A stretch of 64,000 bases of DNA from Pseudaminobacter sp047739745. Lineage in GTDB: Bacteria > Pseudomonadota > Alphaproteobacteria > Rhizobiales > Rhizobiaceae. This document shows, piece by piece, positions 24,513-33,518 of the stretch. Under the pieces are notes generated by a model. That model was not told where the DNA came from. It saw only the letters and a program-made list of their open reading frames with translations, and did not search any database. The stretch is taken from positions 62,001 to 126,000 of the forward strand of contig NZ_JBLLVA010000007.1 in assembly GCF_047739745.1 (NCBI RefSeq). Direction: 5' to 3'. The position numbers and the translations under genes were made by a program. Position 1 is the stretch's first letter; the number at the start of each line of letters is the position of its first letter.

Positions 24513-25217
24513 TCAGGCCGGCACCGTCATCGAGGTTTCGTCGAGCTTCGGCCGGTTCGGCGAAAGCTGTTGGCCGGTCATCACGTAATAAGCGTTCTCG
24601 GCGATGTTGGTGACATGGTCGCCGATGCGTTCCAGGTTCTTGGCGCAGAACAGAAGATGCGTGCATGCGGTGATGTTGCGCGGGTCTTCCATCATATAGG
24701 TGAGAAGCTCCCTGAATACCGCCGTGTAGCGCGCGTCGATCTGCTCGTCGGCGGCGCGCAGTTGCGGCAGGGCCTCGGCCTGGCGCGACACGTAGTTCTC
24801 GACCACGCCACGGATTTGCGCCAGCACCAGCGTCGACATCGCCTCGATGCCGTGGGCCAGATTGCGCGGCGTCGGCGCCTCGCCCACCGCATTGACGCGC
24901 TTGGCGATGTTCTTTGCCAGATCGCCGATACGCTCCAGATCGCCGGCCATACGGATGGCGCCGACGACGGCGCGCAGATCCTGCGCCATGGGCTGGCGCT
25001 TGGCGATCAGCGTGATCGCGCGGTCGTCGAGCTCGCGCTGCCGCGCATCCATGATCGCGTCGTCCGAAATCGTGCGCTGCGACAATATGGGATCGGATTG
25101 AAGCAGCGCCCGAATGGCCGAGTCGACCATGGTCTCGGCCAGATCGCCCATGTCGCGGATGAGACGGTCGATGGCCCCGAGCTCTTCATCGAATGAGGTA
25201 ACGGTATGATTGCCCAT
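24513..25217 (-). CDS. phoU: Phosphate signalling protein PhoU
   Basis: A 234-residue all-helical protein with two similar three-helix bundles (about 15-110 and 120-215), carrying the metal-binding RDMGDLAETMVD and AGDLERIGDLAKNIAKR type segments, repeated as CAKNLERIGDHVTNIAE. PhoU links the Pst transporter to PhoR, keeping PhoB silent when phosphate is plentiful. It lies between pstB and phoB in the operon, with short gaps on both sides. Confidence 0.95.
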   Translation of the reverse strand: MGNHTVTSFDEELGAIDRLIRDMGDLAETMVDSAIRALLQSDPILSQRTISDDAIMDARQRELDDRAITLIAKRQPMAQDLRAVVGAIRMAGDLERIGDLAKNIAKRVNAVGEAPTPRNLAHGIEAMSTLVLAQIRGVVENYVSRQAEALPQLRAADEQIDARYTAVFRELLTYMMEDPRNITACTHLLFCAKNLERIGDHVTNIAENAYYVMTGQQLSPNRPKLDETSMTVPA

Positions 25218-25266
25218 GATCTGGTCCTCGCAGCTTGAAACGCGCGCTGTAGCGAACGGCCGAACG

Positions 25267-26082
25267 TCAGCCGAAGCGTCCGGTGATGTAGTCCTGCGTG
25301 CGCTTGTCGTCGGGACTGGTGAACATCTTGTCGGTGTCGCCCTCCTCGACCAGATAACCGAGATGGAACATCGCCGTGCGCTGCGAAACGCGCGCCGCCT
25401 GCTGCATCGAATGGGTGACGATGACGATGGTGTAGTTCTCGCGCAATTCGTCGATCAGTTCCTCGACCCTTGCCGTGGCGATCGGATCGAGCGCCGAACA
25501 GGGCTCGTCCATAAGGATCACCTCCGGCGATACGGCGATGGCGCGCGCTATGCACAGACGCTGTTGCTGCCCGCCCGAAAGGCCGGTGCCCGCCTCGTGC
25601 AGGCGGTCCTTCACCTCGTTCCAGATCGCCGCCTTTTTCAGGCTGGTTTCGACGATCTCGTCGAGATCGGTCTTCTTCTTCGCCAATCCGTGGATGCGTG
25701 GCCCGTAGGCGACATTCTCATAAATCGACTTGGGGAACGGGTTGGGCTTCTGGAACACCATGCCGACACGCGCCCTCAGTTCCACCACGTCGATCGCCTT
25801 GTCGTAGATGTCCTCGCCATCGAGCGCGATCCTGCCGGTCACGCGGGCGCTCTCGATCGTATCGTTCATGCGGTTGAGACAGCGCAGAAAAGTCGACTTG
25901 CCGCAGCCCGAAGGGCCGATGAGCGCGGTCACCTGGTTTTGGCGCACATCGAGATTGACGCCGAAAAGCGCCTGCTTCTCGCCGTAATGGACCGAGACGT
26001 CCCGCCCCTCGATCTTGATCGTATGTTGGTCCTGCGCCGGCGCGAGCTTTTGTTCCATCGCAACATCCGTCAGCATGTTCAT
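25267..26082 (-). CDS. pstB: Phosphate ABC transporter ATP-binding protein
   Basis: ATPase of the high-affinity phosphate transporter. It has Walker A GPSGCGKST, the family FLRCLNRMND, signature LSGGQQQRLCIARAIA, Walker B VILMDEPCSALDP and the His in VTHSMQQAAR. The start is uncertain: GTG 26103 overlaps the pstA stop, and ATG 26082 or ATG 26076 fit the AGG-rich sites better. It lies immediately downstream of pstA. Confidence 0.95.
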   Translation of the reverse strand: MNMLTDVAMEQKLAPAQDQHTIKIEGRDVSVHYGEKQALFGVNLDVRQNQVTALIGPSGCGKSTFLRCLNRMNDTIESARVTGRIALDGEDIYDKAIDVVELRARVGMVFQKPNPFPKSIYENVAYGPRIHGLAKKKTDLDEIVETSLKKAAIWNEVKDRLHEAGTGLSGGQQQRLCIARAIAVSPEVILMDEPCSALDPIATARVEELIDELRENYTIVIVTHSMQQAARVSQRTAMFHLGYLVEEGDTDKMFTSPDDKRTQDYITGRFG

Positions 26083-26096
26083 ATCCTTATACCTCA

Positions 26097-27419
26097 CTAC
26101 CACCGGCGTTCGAACCGGCGGCGTAGAATGATGGCGGCAAGATTCATCGCTGCCAGGAATAGAAGCAGGATGATGATAGCTCCCGAAGTCCGCTCAACGA
26201 AGGCGCGCTCCGCCTCGTTCGCCCACATATAGATCTGCACCGGCAGCGCGGTCGCCGGGTCCATCGGCGTCGCCGGATAGTTGGCGACGAACGCCACCAT
26301 GCCGATCAGGAGCAGCGGTGCCGTTTCGCCGAGCGCCTGCGCCAGACCGATAATGGTTCCGGTCAGGATGCCGGGTGCGGCCAGCGGCAGCACATGGTGG
26401 AACACCATCTGCATCTTCGAGGCGCCGACGCCGAGTGCTGCCGCGCGGATCGAGGGCGGCACCGCCTTCAGCGCCGCGCGCGTGGCGATGATGATGGTCG
26501 GCAGCGTCATCAACGTCAGCACGAGGCCCCCGACCAGCGAAGCCGAACGCGGCAGCCCGGCGAAATTGATGAAGACGGCAAGGCCGAGCAGGCCGAAGAC
26601 GATCGAGGGAACGGCTGCCAGATTGTTGATGTTGACCTCGATCAGGTCGGTCATCCGGTTCTTCGGCGCGAACTCCTCCAGATAGATCGATGCCGCAACC
26701 CCGATCGGCAGCGAGAGCACCAGCACGATCAGCATCATGTAGAACGATCCGATGATCGCCACGCCCATGCCCGCCGTTTCCGGACGACTGGATGCGCCAA
26801 AGGTGAAGAGGCCGCGATTGAAGCGCTCGACCATCGCGCCTTCGGCGCTGAGCTTGTTCATCCACTCGACCTGACGGTCCTTGACCTTGCGACGGCCTTC
26901 CGGAACGGAGAGGTCAATCTGACCCTTGTGTGCGGAATCGACATCGGCATTGGCGAGCACCCACACGTCCCGCGTCGTGCCGATCACCGACGGATCGGCC
27001 ACGACGATGTCGCGGAGCTGCGTGCGCACGCCTTGCGAGATCATTCCCGATACCAGCTTGAGCTCGCGGCGGTTGGCCTTGTCGTTGACGTCGATGCCGA
27101 GCTTCTCGGCCAGCGCATTTCGCGCCAGCACAGAATAGTTCGCGCTGGTCAGCGCTTTCGGATCGGTCGCCCGCTCATTGTCGGGGTCGATGATGTCGGC
27201 GCTGAAGGTGATCGGCAGATTGATCGACGTTTGCCAGAACGCGGTATAGCCGCTACTGAACACGGAAAACAGCAGCGCCAGCAGGAAAAATATGCCAACC
27301 GCTATGGCAAGGATGCCGTAGACACGGAACCGCGTTTCGGCTGCATAGCGCCGTTTAAGGCCGATATCGCGTCTTGCCCTCGGCGTCGCCGTTCCCGGCG
27401 TGAGCGAAAGATCGGTCAT
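26097..27419 (-). CDS. pstA: Phosphate ABC transporter permease PstA
   Basis: Inner-membrane permease of 440 residues, longer than the approximately 300 of E. coli. The extra length is a periplasmic-side insertion of about 150 residues after the first helix (about 30-55). The core has five to six helices and the ATPase-coupling EAA loop AALKAVPPSIRAAALGVGASK. The long form is usual in Rhizobiales. Its start overlaps the pstC end by 4 bases, so the two permease subunits are translationally coupled. Confidence 0.93.
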   Translation of the reverse strand: MTDLSLTPGTATPRARRDIGLKRRYAAETRFRVYGILAIAVGIFFLLALLFSVFSSGYTAFWQTSINLPITFSADIIDPDNERATDPKALTSANYSVLARNALAEKLGIDVNDKANRRELKLVSGMISQGVRTQLRDIVVADPSVIGTTRDVWVLANADVDSAHKGQIDLSVPEGRRKVKDRQVEWMNKLSAEGAMVERFNRGLFTFGASSRPETAGMGVAIIGSFYMMLIVLVLSLPIGVAASIYLEEFAPKNRMTDLIEVNINNLAAVPSIVFGLLGLAVFINFAGLPRSASLVGGLVLTLMTLPTIIIATRAALKAVPPSIRAAALGVGASKMQMVFHHVLPLAAPGILTGTIIGLAQALGETAPLLLIGMVAFVANYPATPMDPATALPVQIYMWANEAERAFVERTSGAIIILLLFLAAMNLAAIILRRRFERRW

Positions 27420-28885
27420 TCGTATTGTTCCCGATATTTGCGGACGATGTAGAGGGCAAAGACGTTCATCGCCAGCGTTATGGCAAAGAGCGTTATGCCG
27501 AGCGCGAAGGCGACCAGCGTCTGCGGCGAGGTGAATTCGAGATCGCCGGTAAGCTGGTTGACGATCTTGACGGTGATCGTCGTCATCGCCTCGCCCGGAT
27601 TGATGGTGAGATTGGCGGCAACGCCTGCGGCAAGCACCACGATCATGGTCTCGCCGATGGCACGCGACGCGGTGAGCAGAAGCGCGCCGACGATGCCGGG
27701 AAGTGCGGCCGGCAGGATCACCCGGCGCATCGTTTCCGAACGCGTCGCGCCGAGCCCGAGCGAGCCGTCATGCAGCGCGCGCGGCACGGCGGTGATGATA
27801 TCGTCCGACAGCGAGGAGACGAAGGGAATGAGCATGATGCCCATCACCAGGCCGGCCGTCAGCACGCTCTGCGCCAGGATGAACGGCTGGCCGCCGGCAA
27901 GAGCGGCACTCAGGTCGCGCAGGAAGGGACCGACGGTCGCCAGCGCGAAGATACCGTAGACAATGGTCGGGATGCCGGCGAGGATCTCCAACACCGGCTT
28001 GACGATCGAGCGGACCCGCCGCGAGGCATATTCAGCCATATAGATGGCCGCGAACAGGCCGATCGGCACGGCAAACAGCATGGCCACCAGCGCGATATAG
28101 AGCGTGCCGGCCAGGAGCGGGATAAGCCCGAACTGGCCCGTGGCGCCGCCCGATCCGGCCGCGGCAAAGCGCGGGTCCCAGACCGTGCCGAAGAAGAATT
28201 CCGACGCCGGCACGGATTGGAAGAACGAAATCGTCTGGAACAGCATCGAAAGCACGATGCCGACCGTGGTCAGTATGGCGATGGTGGAGGCCGCCATCAG
28301 GCCCCAGAGCATGATGCGCTCTACTGTGTTGCGGGCCCGCCTGCGCACCGAAATGCCAAACAGCCCGAGAACGGCGCCGGCCAGCGACAGGACGATTGCG
28401 CCGATCGCCGAATAGCGCACGGATGCGTCCGTCATCTCATTGTAGGTGACGGCGGCCGGGATCATGTAGGGCTCACCACTCGAGGCCAGCGCCACGCCTT
28501 TGGTGGCGAACAACTCGCGCAGATCGACGCTGCCTGCCCTCGCCTGCTCCAGTTCGGCTTCGTTCAGCCGCCGCACGCCTTCGCCGATGCCGGTGACCAT
28601 GCCCATCAGCAACGACCTGTTGCTGTCGGCCGCCGTGCGGGCCTGCTCCGGCAGGTTGTCCCAGACCGCGCTTTCCACATAGGCCGGGCTGGAAGCCTTC
28701 CACACCGCCAGGAAAAGAATTGCCGGCAACACCGCCAGGACAAAGGCATAGGAGCCGTGGTAGCCCGGTCGCGAATGCAGCTTCTGCCCTGCCTCCGGCC
28801 TGAGCGCCATCGCGCGCTGACGCGCAATGGCGAAGGCGGCGATGCCGACGGCCAGTATGATGAAAATGACGGAAACTGCGCTCAT
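27416..28885 (-). CDS. pstC: Phosphate ABC transporter permease PstC
   Basis: Partner permease of about 489 residues. The first helix (about 1-25), a second near 45-65 and a long periplasmic segment precede the conserved six-helix core, with EAA loop AVPRALHDGSLGLGATRSE and EILAGIPTIVYGIFAL. The ATG at 28885 was preferred over 28906 because GAGGAAG lies at a better distance. It follows pstS after about 100 bases. Confidence 0.93.
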   Translation of the reverse strand: MSAVSVIFIILAVGIAAFAIARQRAMALRPEAGQKLHSRPGYHGSYAFVLAVLPAILFLAVWKASSPAYVESAVWDNLPEQARTAADSNRSLLMGMVTGIGEGVRRLNEAELEQARAGSVDLRELFATKGVALASSGEPYMIPAAVTYNEMTDASVRYSAIGAIVLSLAGAVLGLFGISVRRRARNTVERIMLWGLMAASTIAILTTVGIVLSMLFQTISFFQSVPASEFFFGTVWDPRFAAAGSGGATGQFGLIPLLAGTLYIALVAMLFAVPIGLFAAIYMAEYASRRVRSIVKPVLEILAGIPTIVYGIFALATVGPFLRDLSAALAGGQPFILAQSVLTAGLVMGIMLIPFVSSLSDDIITAVPRALHDGSLGLGATRSETMRRVILPAALPGIVGALLLTASRAIGETMIVVLAAGVAANLTINPGEAMTTITVKIVNQLTGDLEFTSPQTLVAFALGITLFAITLAMNVFALYIVRKYREQYE

Positions 28886-28984
28886 GATCGGCACTTCCTC
28901 AGGCATGCCCCCTCCGGAAGCGTCCGGACGGGATCATGCCCTGAACGTTGGCGGGCGCGGCCCTTGCTGCGCCCGCCTTGGAAA

Positions 28985-30022
28985 TTACATCGTTTTGCCA
29001 GCCTCGAACGCTTCGCGCTGGGCGTCACGCTCGGCGTCCGGCGCTGCGACCAGACCATACTCGGCCAGAGGGCCGTCCGGACCAACCATTTCTTCCGAAA
29101 GGAAGAATTCCACATATTCCTTCAGGCCCGGCACGACGCCGAGATGCGCCTTCTTGACATAGAAGAACAGCGGGCGCGACACCGGATATTCGCCGGCCGC
29201 GATGGTTTCGGTCGACGGCGCCACGCCGGAGACGGTCGCCACCTTCAGCTTGTCGGCGTTGTTTTCGTAGAAGGCCAGGCCGAACACGCCGACGCCGGTC
29301 TTGTTGGAATCGATACGCGCCAGCGTCTCGGTGTAGTCGCCATCGATGTCGATCGCCTTGCCGTCCTTGCGCACGGCGATGCAGGCCGCAGCCGCCGCCT
29401 TGTCATCGAGGCCGGTCGCCTTGATCGCGTCGAGCGCGCCGGTGGCCTCGCAGCCCTCGGCCAGCAGCTTCTCCTCGAAGACTTCACGGGTGCCGTGCTT
29501 TTCGCCGGGAATGTAGGCAGCAATGTCCCAGTCGGGGAGGTTCGGGTTGACCTCGTTCCACTTGGCCGCGGTGTTGGCCACCAGTTTGCCGTCGACCACC
29601 ACCTGCGCCGCCAGCGCCTTGTAGAAGTCTTCCGGTGTCAGCGCCCAGTCCGGACCGTTGATGTCGGTGGCGAACACGATGCCGTCATAGCCGATGCGCA
29701 CTTCCTGGATGTCGGTCACGCCGGCATCGGCGCAGGCCTTGGTCTCGGATTCCTTGATCGGCCGCGAGGAATTGGCGATGTCGATGGTGTTTTCCCCGAC
29801 GCCCTTGCAGAACTCCTTGAGACCGCCCGACGAGCCACCGGACTCGACCACCGGCGTCTTGAATTCGGAGAATGTCTCGCCGAAGTTTTCAGCGACGATC
29901 TTGGCGTAAGGCAGGACGGTGGAGGAACCGGCGATCTGGATCTGATCGCGGGCGGCGGCATAGCCGGCCGACGCGGCAAGCGCGATGGCTGCGGCGGAAG
30001 CCGTGAGGATGATCTTGTTCAT
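28985..30022 (-). CDS. pstS: Periplasmic phosphate-binding protein PstS
   Basis: A 345-residue protein: a signal peptide (about 1-24, ending GYAAA), then the PstS fold with IQIAGSSTVLPYA, VESGGSSGGLKEFCKG, IANSSRPIKESE and RIGYDGIVFA. It captures phosphate for PstCA. The ATG at 30022 starts the signal peptide. It heads the pst operon, and a Pho box 72-89 bases upstream indicates activation by PhoB on phosphate starvation. Confidence 0.95.
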   Translation of the reverse strand: MNKIILTASAAAIALAASAGYAAARDQIQIAGSSTVLPYAKIVAENFGETFSEFKTPVVESGGSSGGLKEFCKGVGENTIDIANSSRPIKESETKACADAGVTDIQEVRIGYDGIVFATDINGPDWALTPEDFYKALAAQVVVDGKLVANTAAKWNEVNPNLPDWDIAAYIPGEKHGTREVFEEKLLAEGCEATGALDAIKATGLDDKAAAAACIAVRKDGKAIDIDGDYTETLARIDSNKTGVGVFGLAFYENNADKLKVATVSGVAPSTETIAAGEYPVSRPLFFYVKKAHLGVVPGLKEYVEFFLSEEMVGPDGPLAEYGLVAAPDAERDAQREAFEAGKTM

Positions 30023-30093
30023 GGAGCCTACTCCTGTCAGGGGTCGTTCAACGCGCCTTTCCAGTGCGTCGGCAGTGCCCATAACGCCGCTTT

Positions 30094-30111
30094 GTAACAG
30101 CTGCATGACAG
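30094..30111 (-). promoter_or_regulatory. Pho box of the pst operon
   Basis: On the minus strand CTGTCAT-GCAG-CTGTTAC, two 7-bp direct repeats at 11-bp period. The first unit is exact and the second differs by one or two bases from the PhoB consensus. A further weak unit (TCGACAT, 30122-30116) sits one period upstream. Confidence 0.85.
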
Positions 30112-30213
30112 TTTCATGTCGACTTCGCATGGGCCTGCCGCGTGCGCCCGGAAATAGGACTCCGCTTTCAAAAAGCACGATGCGCAGACTTGAAAAAGCT
30201 GGCGCCGGGCCGG

Positions 30214-32700
30214 TCAGCCGAAGTTTCGTCTCTCCTCCAGCTCCGACCAGGCCCAGCGCTCGACCTTTTCCAGAAGCGCTCTCGGACTGATCGGCTTGGG
30301 AAGATAGTCGTCCATGCCCGCATCCAGGCAGCGCTCACGATCGCCTTTCAGCGCATGCGCCGTGACGCCGATTATCGGGATACGGGTTCCCATCAGCGCT
30401 TCCAGGTCGCGGATCGCCGCGGTCGCCTCCAGCCCGTTCATCTCCGGCATGGAAATATCCATCAGGATCATGCGCGGATTCATTTCACCGAACGCCTTGA
30501 CGGCCCTGCGGCCATTGGCGACGATCTCGAACGTATAATCGGTTTCGCCCAATATCTGGGTGAAGACCAGCTGGTTGACCTCATTGTCCTCGGCAACGAG
30601 GATATCGAGCCGGCTTGCCGATTTTGGCGGACGGCTGCGCATTCTCGGCTGGGCGACCGGCGGCGGCATCGCGGCGGTCTCCCCAGTTTGCCTGACCGGC
30701 GCATCGCAATGCCGCGATTGCCGCCCGTTCTGGACCGCCAGAACCAGAGCCTCGAGCAAAGTCGAGGATCGCGCCGGCTTTATCAGCTGCGCCTCGATCG
30801 CAATGTCGCGGTAGCTTGCGTTGGCGAGCGTCTGGTCGACCGACGTCAACATGACGATTGGCGTCGCGGCGATTGCCGGCGTGGCGCGCACGATCCGCGC
30901 CATCTCGGCTCCGGTCATGCCCGGCATCTGGTAGTCAAGCACCACACAGTCCACCGTGACGCCGTAGGAGGCGGCCGCCTCCAGCACCTTCAGGCCTTCC
31001 GCGCCGCTTTCGGCGGCACAGGCGTCGAATTTCCAGGACGCCATCTGTTCAATCAGTATGGCACGGTTTACCGCGTTGTCGTCGACGATGAGGATGCGCG
31101 CGCCGGTCACGTCGAGGGGCATTGCCTTGCGGCCCTGCGGCCGTCCTGCATTGGGCAGCGACAGCGTGAACCAGAAAGTCGAACCCTTTCCCTCCACGCT
31201 CTCGACGCCGATCTCGCCACCCATCAGCTCGACCAGCCGCGAGGTGATCGCCAGACCCAGGCCCGTGCCCTCATGACGCCGGGTCGAGGAAGAATCGACC
31301 TGGCTGAATTTTTCGAAGACCAGGTCCAGCTTTTCGGCTGGAATGCCGATGCCGGTATCGGTGACGGCGATGCGCAGATTTGCCATGCCCTCCACCGTTT
31401 CGCCGGCAACGTCGATCAGAACATGGCCGGCATCCGTGAACTTGACGGCGTTGCCGACCAGGTTGGTGATGATCTGGCGGATGCGCCCGACGTCGCCAAC
31501 GAACAGGTCGTGGAGATTGGGCGCGATGCGGACGATAAGTTCGAGGTCCTTTTCCTTGGCACGTGTCGACACCAGGGTTGCCACGTCCTCGATGGCTTCC
31601 GACAGGTTGAAGGGCTTGGGGTCCAGCACAAGCTGTCCTGCGTCGATCTTCGAAAAATCGAGAATGTCGTTGATGATGGTCAGGAGCGCATTGCCGGATT
31701 TCACGATGATGTCGGTGAAGGTCTTCTGCTTGGAATCGAGATCGGACCTGGCAAGCAGTTCGGCCATGCCGAGAACGCCGTTCATCGGCGTGCGGATTTC
31801 ATGGCTCATATTGGCAAGGAATTCTGACTTGGCGCGGTCGGCGAGCACCGCCCGACGCTGTGCTTCCCACAGTTCGGATTCGCGCTGCTTCAACTCGGTC
31901 ACGTCCGTGCTTGAACCGATCAGATGCACCGAGCCGTCGATCGAGATCAGTCGATTCTTCTTGGCGATCAACTGGCGAACGGTGCCGTCGGCATGGGTGA
32001 GCGTTTCCTCGGTCTCGTTCAGCACGCCGGTTTCCAGGACTTCCCTGTCGCGCTCGGCGAAGCCCTTACCCTCCTCTCCGAAGAAGTCGAGATCGGTACG
32101 CCCGATCGCCGCCTGCTGCGACACGCCGCTGATGGCGCTCCACGCCTTGTTGACGAATTCGAAGGCGAACTCGGAATTCTTGATGTAGATGGAGACCGGC
32201 ATCTCATCGAGCGCATGGCGGAACAGGTCGTTCTGCCGCATGCTTTCGCGCAGAGCTTTCTCGCGCGCCGTCAGCACCGTGATGTCGTAGTAGGAAACGA
32301 GCCGCCGGCCTCCGGAAAGGGCCGTCACCGAATAGATCATCGTGCAGCCGTCGGCGCGCCTGACCTCGCGCGGCGCGACGTCGCCGGCGCGAATCTCGGC
32401 AAGACGATGGGCGACGTAGTCTTCCCATTGGTCCGGAGCGACATTGTAGATGCCGTTGTGGCGGTTGATGTCCATCAGGGCACGGAACGGCAGTCCCACG
32501 CTTATATCGTCCGGTGTCACCTTCCAGATACGGAAGAATTCCTTGTTGATGATTTCAGCCTTCAGATCGGCATTGAGCAGCACGACGCCCATCTTCATGG
32601 AATCGAGTACGCGCTCGAGATCGAAAGCCGTATGCGCGCAATCGCTTTCCTCCTGCGCGCCCTCGCGTGGCGACCCCGCGGCGCCTGCCATGTCCGTCAT
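30214..32700 (-). CDS. PAS-PAS hybrid sensor histidine kinase with two receivers
   Basis: An 828-residue soluble hybrid kinase: PAS 1 (about 25-130), PAS 2 (about 145-265), HisKA with the phospho-His in LANMSHEIRTPMNG, an ATPase domain (NLVGNAVKFTD, DTGIGIP, GTGLGLAI), receiver 1 with Asp in VVLDYQMPGMTG, and receiver 2 with Asp in ILMDISMPEMNG. No Hpt domain and no membrane helix were seen, so a separate Hpt partner is expected. The ATG at 32700 follows GGGGGGAAG. It lies upstream of pstS, but a Pho-box gap separates them, and it is not PhoR. Signal unknown. Confidence 0.9.
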   Translation of the reverse strand: MTDMAGAAGSPREGAQEESDCAHTAFDLERVLDSMKMGVVLLNADLKAEIINKEFFRIWKVTPDDISVGLPFRALMDINRHNGIYNVAPDQWEDYVAHRLAEIRAGDVAPREVRRADGCTMIYSVTALSGGRRLVSYYDITVLTAREKALRESMRQNDLFRHALDEMPVSIYIKNSEFAFEFVNKAWSAISGVSQQAAIGRTDLDFFGEEGKGFAERDREVLETGVLNETEETLTHADGTVRQLIAKKNRLISIDGSVHLIGSSTDVTELKQRESELWEAQRRAVLADRAKSEFLANMSHEIRTPMNGVLGMAELLARSDLDSKQKTFTDIIVKSGNALLTIINDILDFSKIDAGQLVLDPKPFNLSEAIEDVATLVSTRAKEKDLELIVRIAPNLHDLFVGDVGRIRQIITNLVGNAVKFTDAGHVLIDVAGETVEGMANLRIAVTDTGIGIPAEKLDLVFEKFSQVDSSSTRRHEGTGLGLAITSRLVELMGGEIGVESVEGKGSTFWFTLSLPNAGRPQGRKAMPLDVTGARILIVDDNAVNRAILIEQMASWKFDACAAESGAEGLKVLEAAASYGVTVDCVVLDYQMPGMTGAEMARIVRATPAIAATPIVMLTSVDQTLANASYRDIAIEAQLIKPARSSTLLEALVLAVQNGRQSRHCDAPVRQTGETAAMPPPVAQPRMRSRPPKSASRLDILVAEDNEVNQLVFTQILGETDYTFEIVANGRRAVKAFGEMNPRMILMDISMPEMNGLEATAAIRDLEALMGTRIPIIGVTAHALKGDRERCLDAGMDDYLPKPISPRALLEKVERWAWSELEERRNFG

Positions 32701-32773
32701 TTCTTCCCCCCGCAATGCCCTGTCGGCCGCTCAGCGCCCCGCTGCGCCGCAAATTGTGCGCGAGAGAGTTTAA

Positions 32774-32797
32774 CGATCCGCTAACCTTAACGGATCG
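32774..32797. promoter_or_regulatory. Inverted repeat in the gap upstream of the hybrid kinase
   Basis: CGATCCG, 10 bases, CGGATCG: perfect 7-bp arms between the kinase start and the divergent small gene at 32896. It could be an operator for either gene. No regulator is assigned. Confidence 0.4.
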
Positions 32798-32895
32798 CCA
32801 ACGCCGATTCGCGGCCCGCATTGCCATTTGCCGCCAGCGGGCTACTTTCAAGGAAGGAACGGGCGTATCCCGGAACAGAGCAGGAGCTACCCGCG

Positions 32896-33138
32896 ATGCC
32901 GAACACCAAGCCGATCGCCACAGCACCCCGGAACGGCGCCAAGGTGCGGGTCCATTGGACCGACATCGACGGGCAGGAGAACGAATCCATCGCGCAATAT
33001 CGCTCGGCCGAGATGCTGAAAGCGCTCGGCGGCGACTGGGACCAGTCCGATGTAGGCTGGTGGGCCTTCATCGACAGCTCGACGCAAAAGAAGATCGAGC
33101 CGCATTCCTGGACGACGGGCGATGACGAAGAGGACTGA
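32896..33138 (+). CDS. Hypothetical cytoplasmic protein, 80 residues
   Basis: A soluble, acidic protein with a run suggestive of a small beta fold (ATAPRNGAKVRVHWTDIDGQ) and a Trp-rich centre (VGWWAFIDSS). The opening PIATAPRNG is a motif seen in many short proteobacterial hypothetical proteins. AGGAG precedes the ATG at 32896. No function is known. It is convergent with the DUF1127-like gene and divergent from the hybrid kinase. Confidence 0.7.
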   Translation: MPNTKPIATAPRNGAKVRVHWTDIDGQENESIAQYRSAEMLKALGGDWDQSDVGWWAFIDSSTQKKIEPHSWTTGDDEED

Positions 33139-33152
33139 GCGCCGTCCGATGC

Positions 33153-33326
33153 TCAGCGTCGCCTGATCAGCCGCTCGGCATGGTCGTCCGGCCAGCCTAT
33201 GTCCCTGCGAAGATTGTAAGGCAGCGCATTCATCATCCGCTCGGTGCGAATCTCGTCGCGCAGCGTCTGCAGCTTGCCGGCATAATGCCCGATGGCGCGG
33301 AAAATACCCAATGCATTCAGGTTCAT
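33153..33326 (-). CDS. DUF1127-like small basic protein
   Basis: A 57-residue protein whose C-terminal half (NALPYNLRRDIGWPDDHAERL) carries the L-x-D-I-G core of DUF1127 (YjiS-like) proteins. An Arg-rich helix precedes it. Some DUF1127 proteins affect RNA turnover and phosphate or stress responses in Alphaproteobacteria; this one's role is unknown. The ATG at 33326 has AGGAGGAG 6 bases upstream, a very strong site, which supports translation. The longer frame to 33458 was rejected. Confidence 0.8.
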   Translation of the reverse strand: MNLNALGIFRAIGHYAGKLQTLRDEIRTERMMNALPYNLRRDIGWPDDHAERLIRRR

Positions 33327-33460
33327 GGCGGCTCCTCCTGGAGCGCCGTGCGTCCGAACGGATGCACAAAGGACGCTCCGGCACTTTAGGAATGCGCATG
33401 CTGCCGAGCGTTTCGGCAAACCATGCGCGGCTTCGATGTGAAGGAGCCACCATCGCATAC

Positions 33461-33488
33461 CGCTCCTGACAGCTATGCGTCAGGAGCG
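33461..33488. promoter_or_regulatory. Inverted repeat CTCCTGAC, terminator or operator candidate
   Basis: A perfect 10-bp stem, CGCTCCTGAC and its complement, with an 8-base loop. It lies 31 bases after the stop of the acyl-CoA synthetase gene and could terminate it, although no T run follows. Its sequence is strikingly like the palindrome before the WYL regulator at 53751. Confidence 0.5.
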
Positions 33489-33518
33489 TGGACAGTTCCG
33501 CGTAAAGCGCGATGAAAG

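Noticed and set aside
27425..30097. Very long open frame on the strand opposite pstC and pstS (890 codons).
   Set aside because: It is antisense to strongly recognised genes, its product is rich in Arg, His and Asp without a domain, and such frames are common in high-GC DNA.
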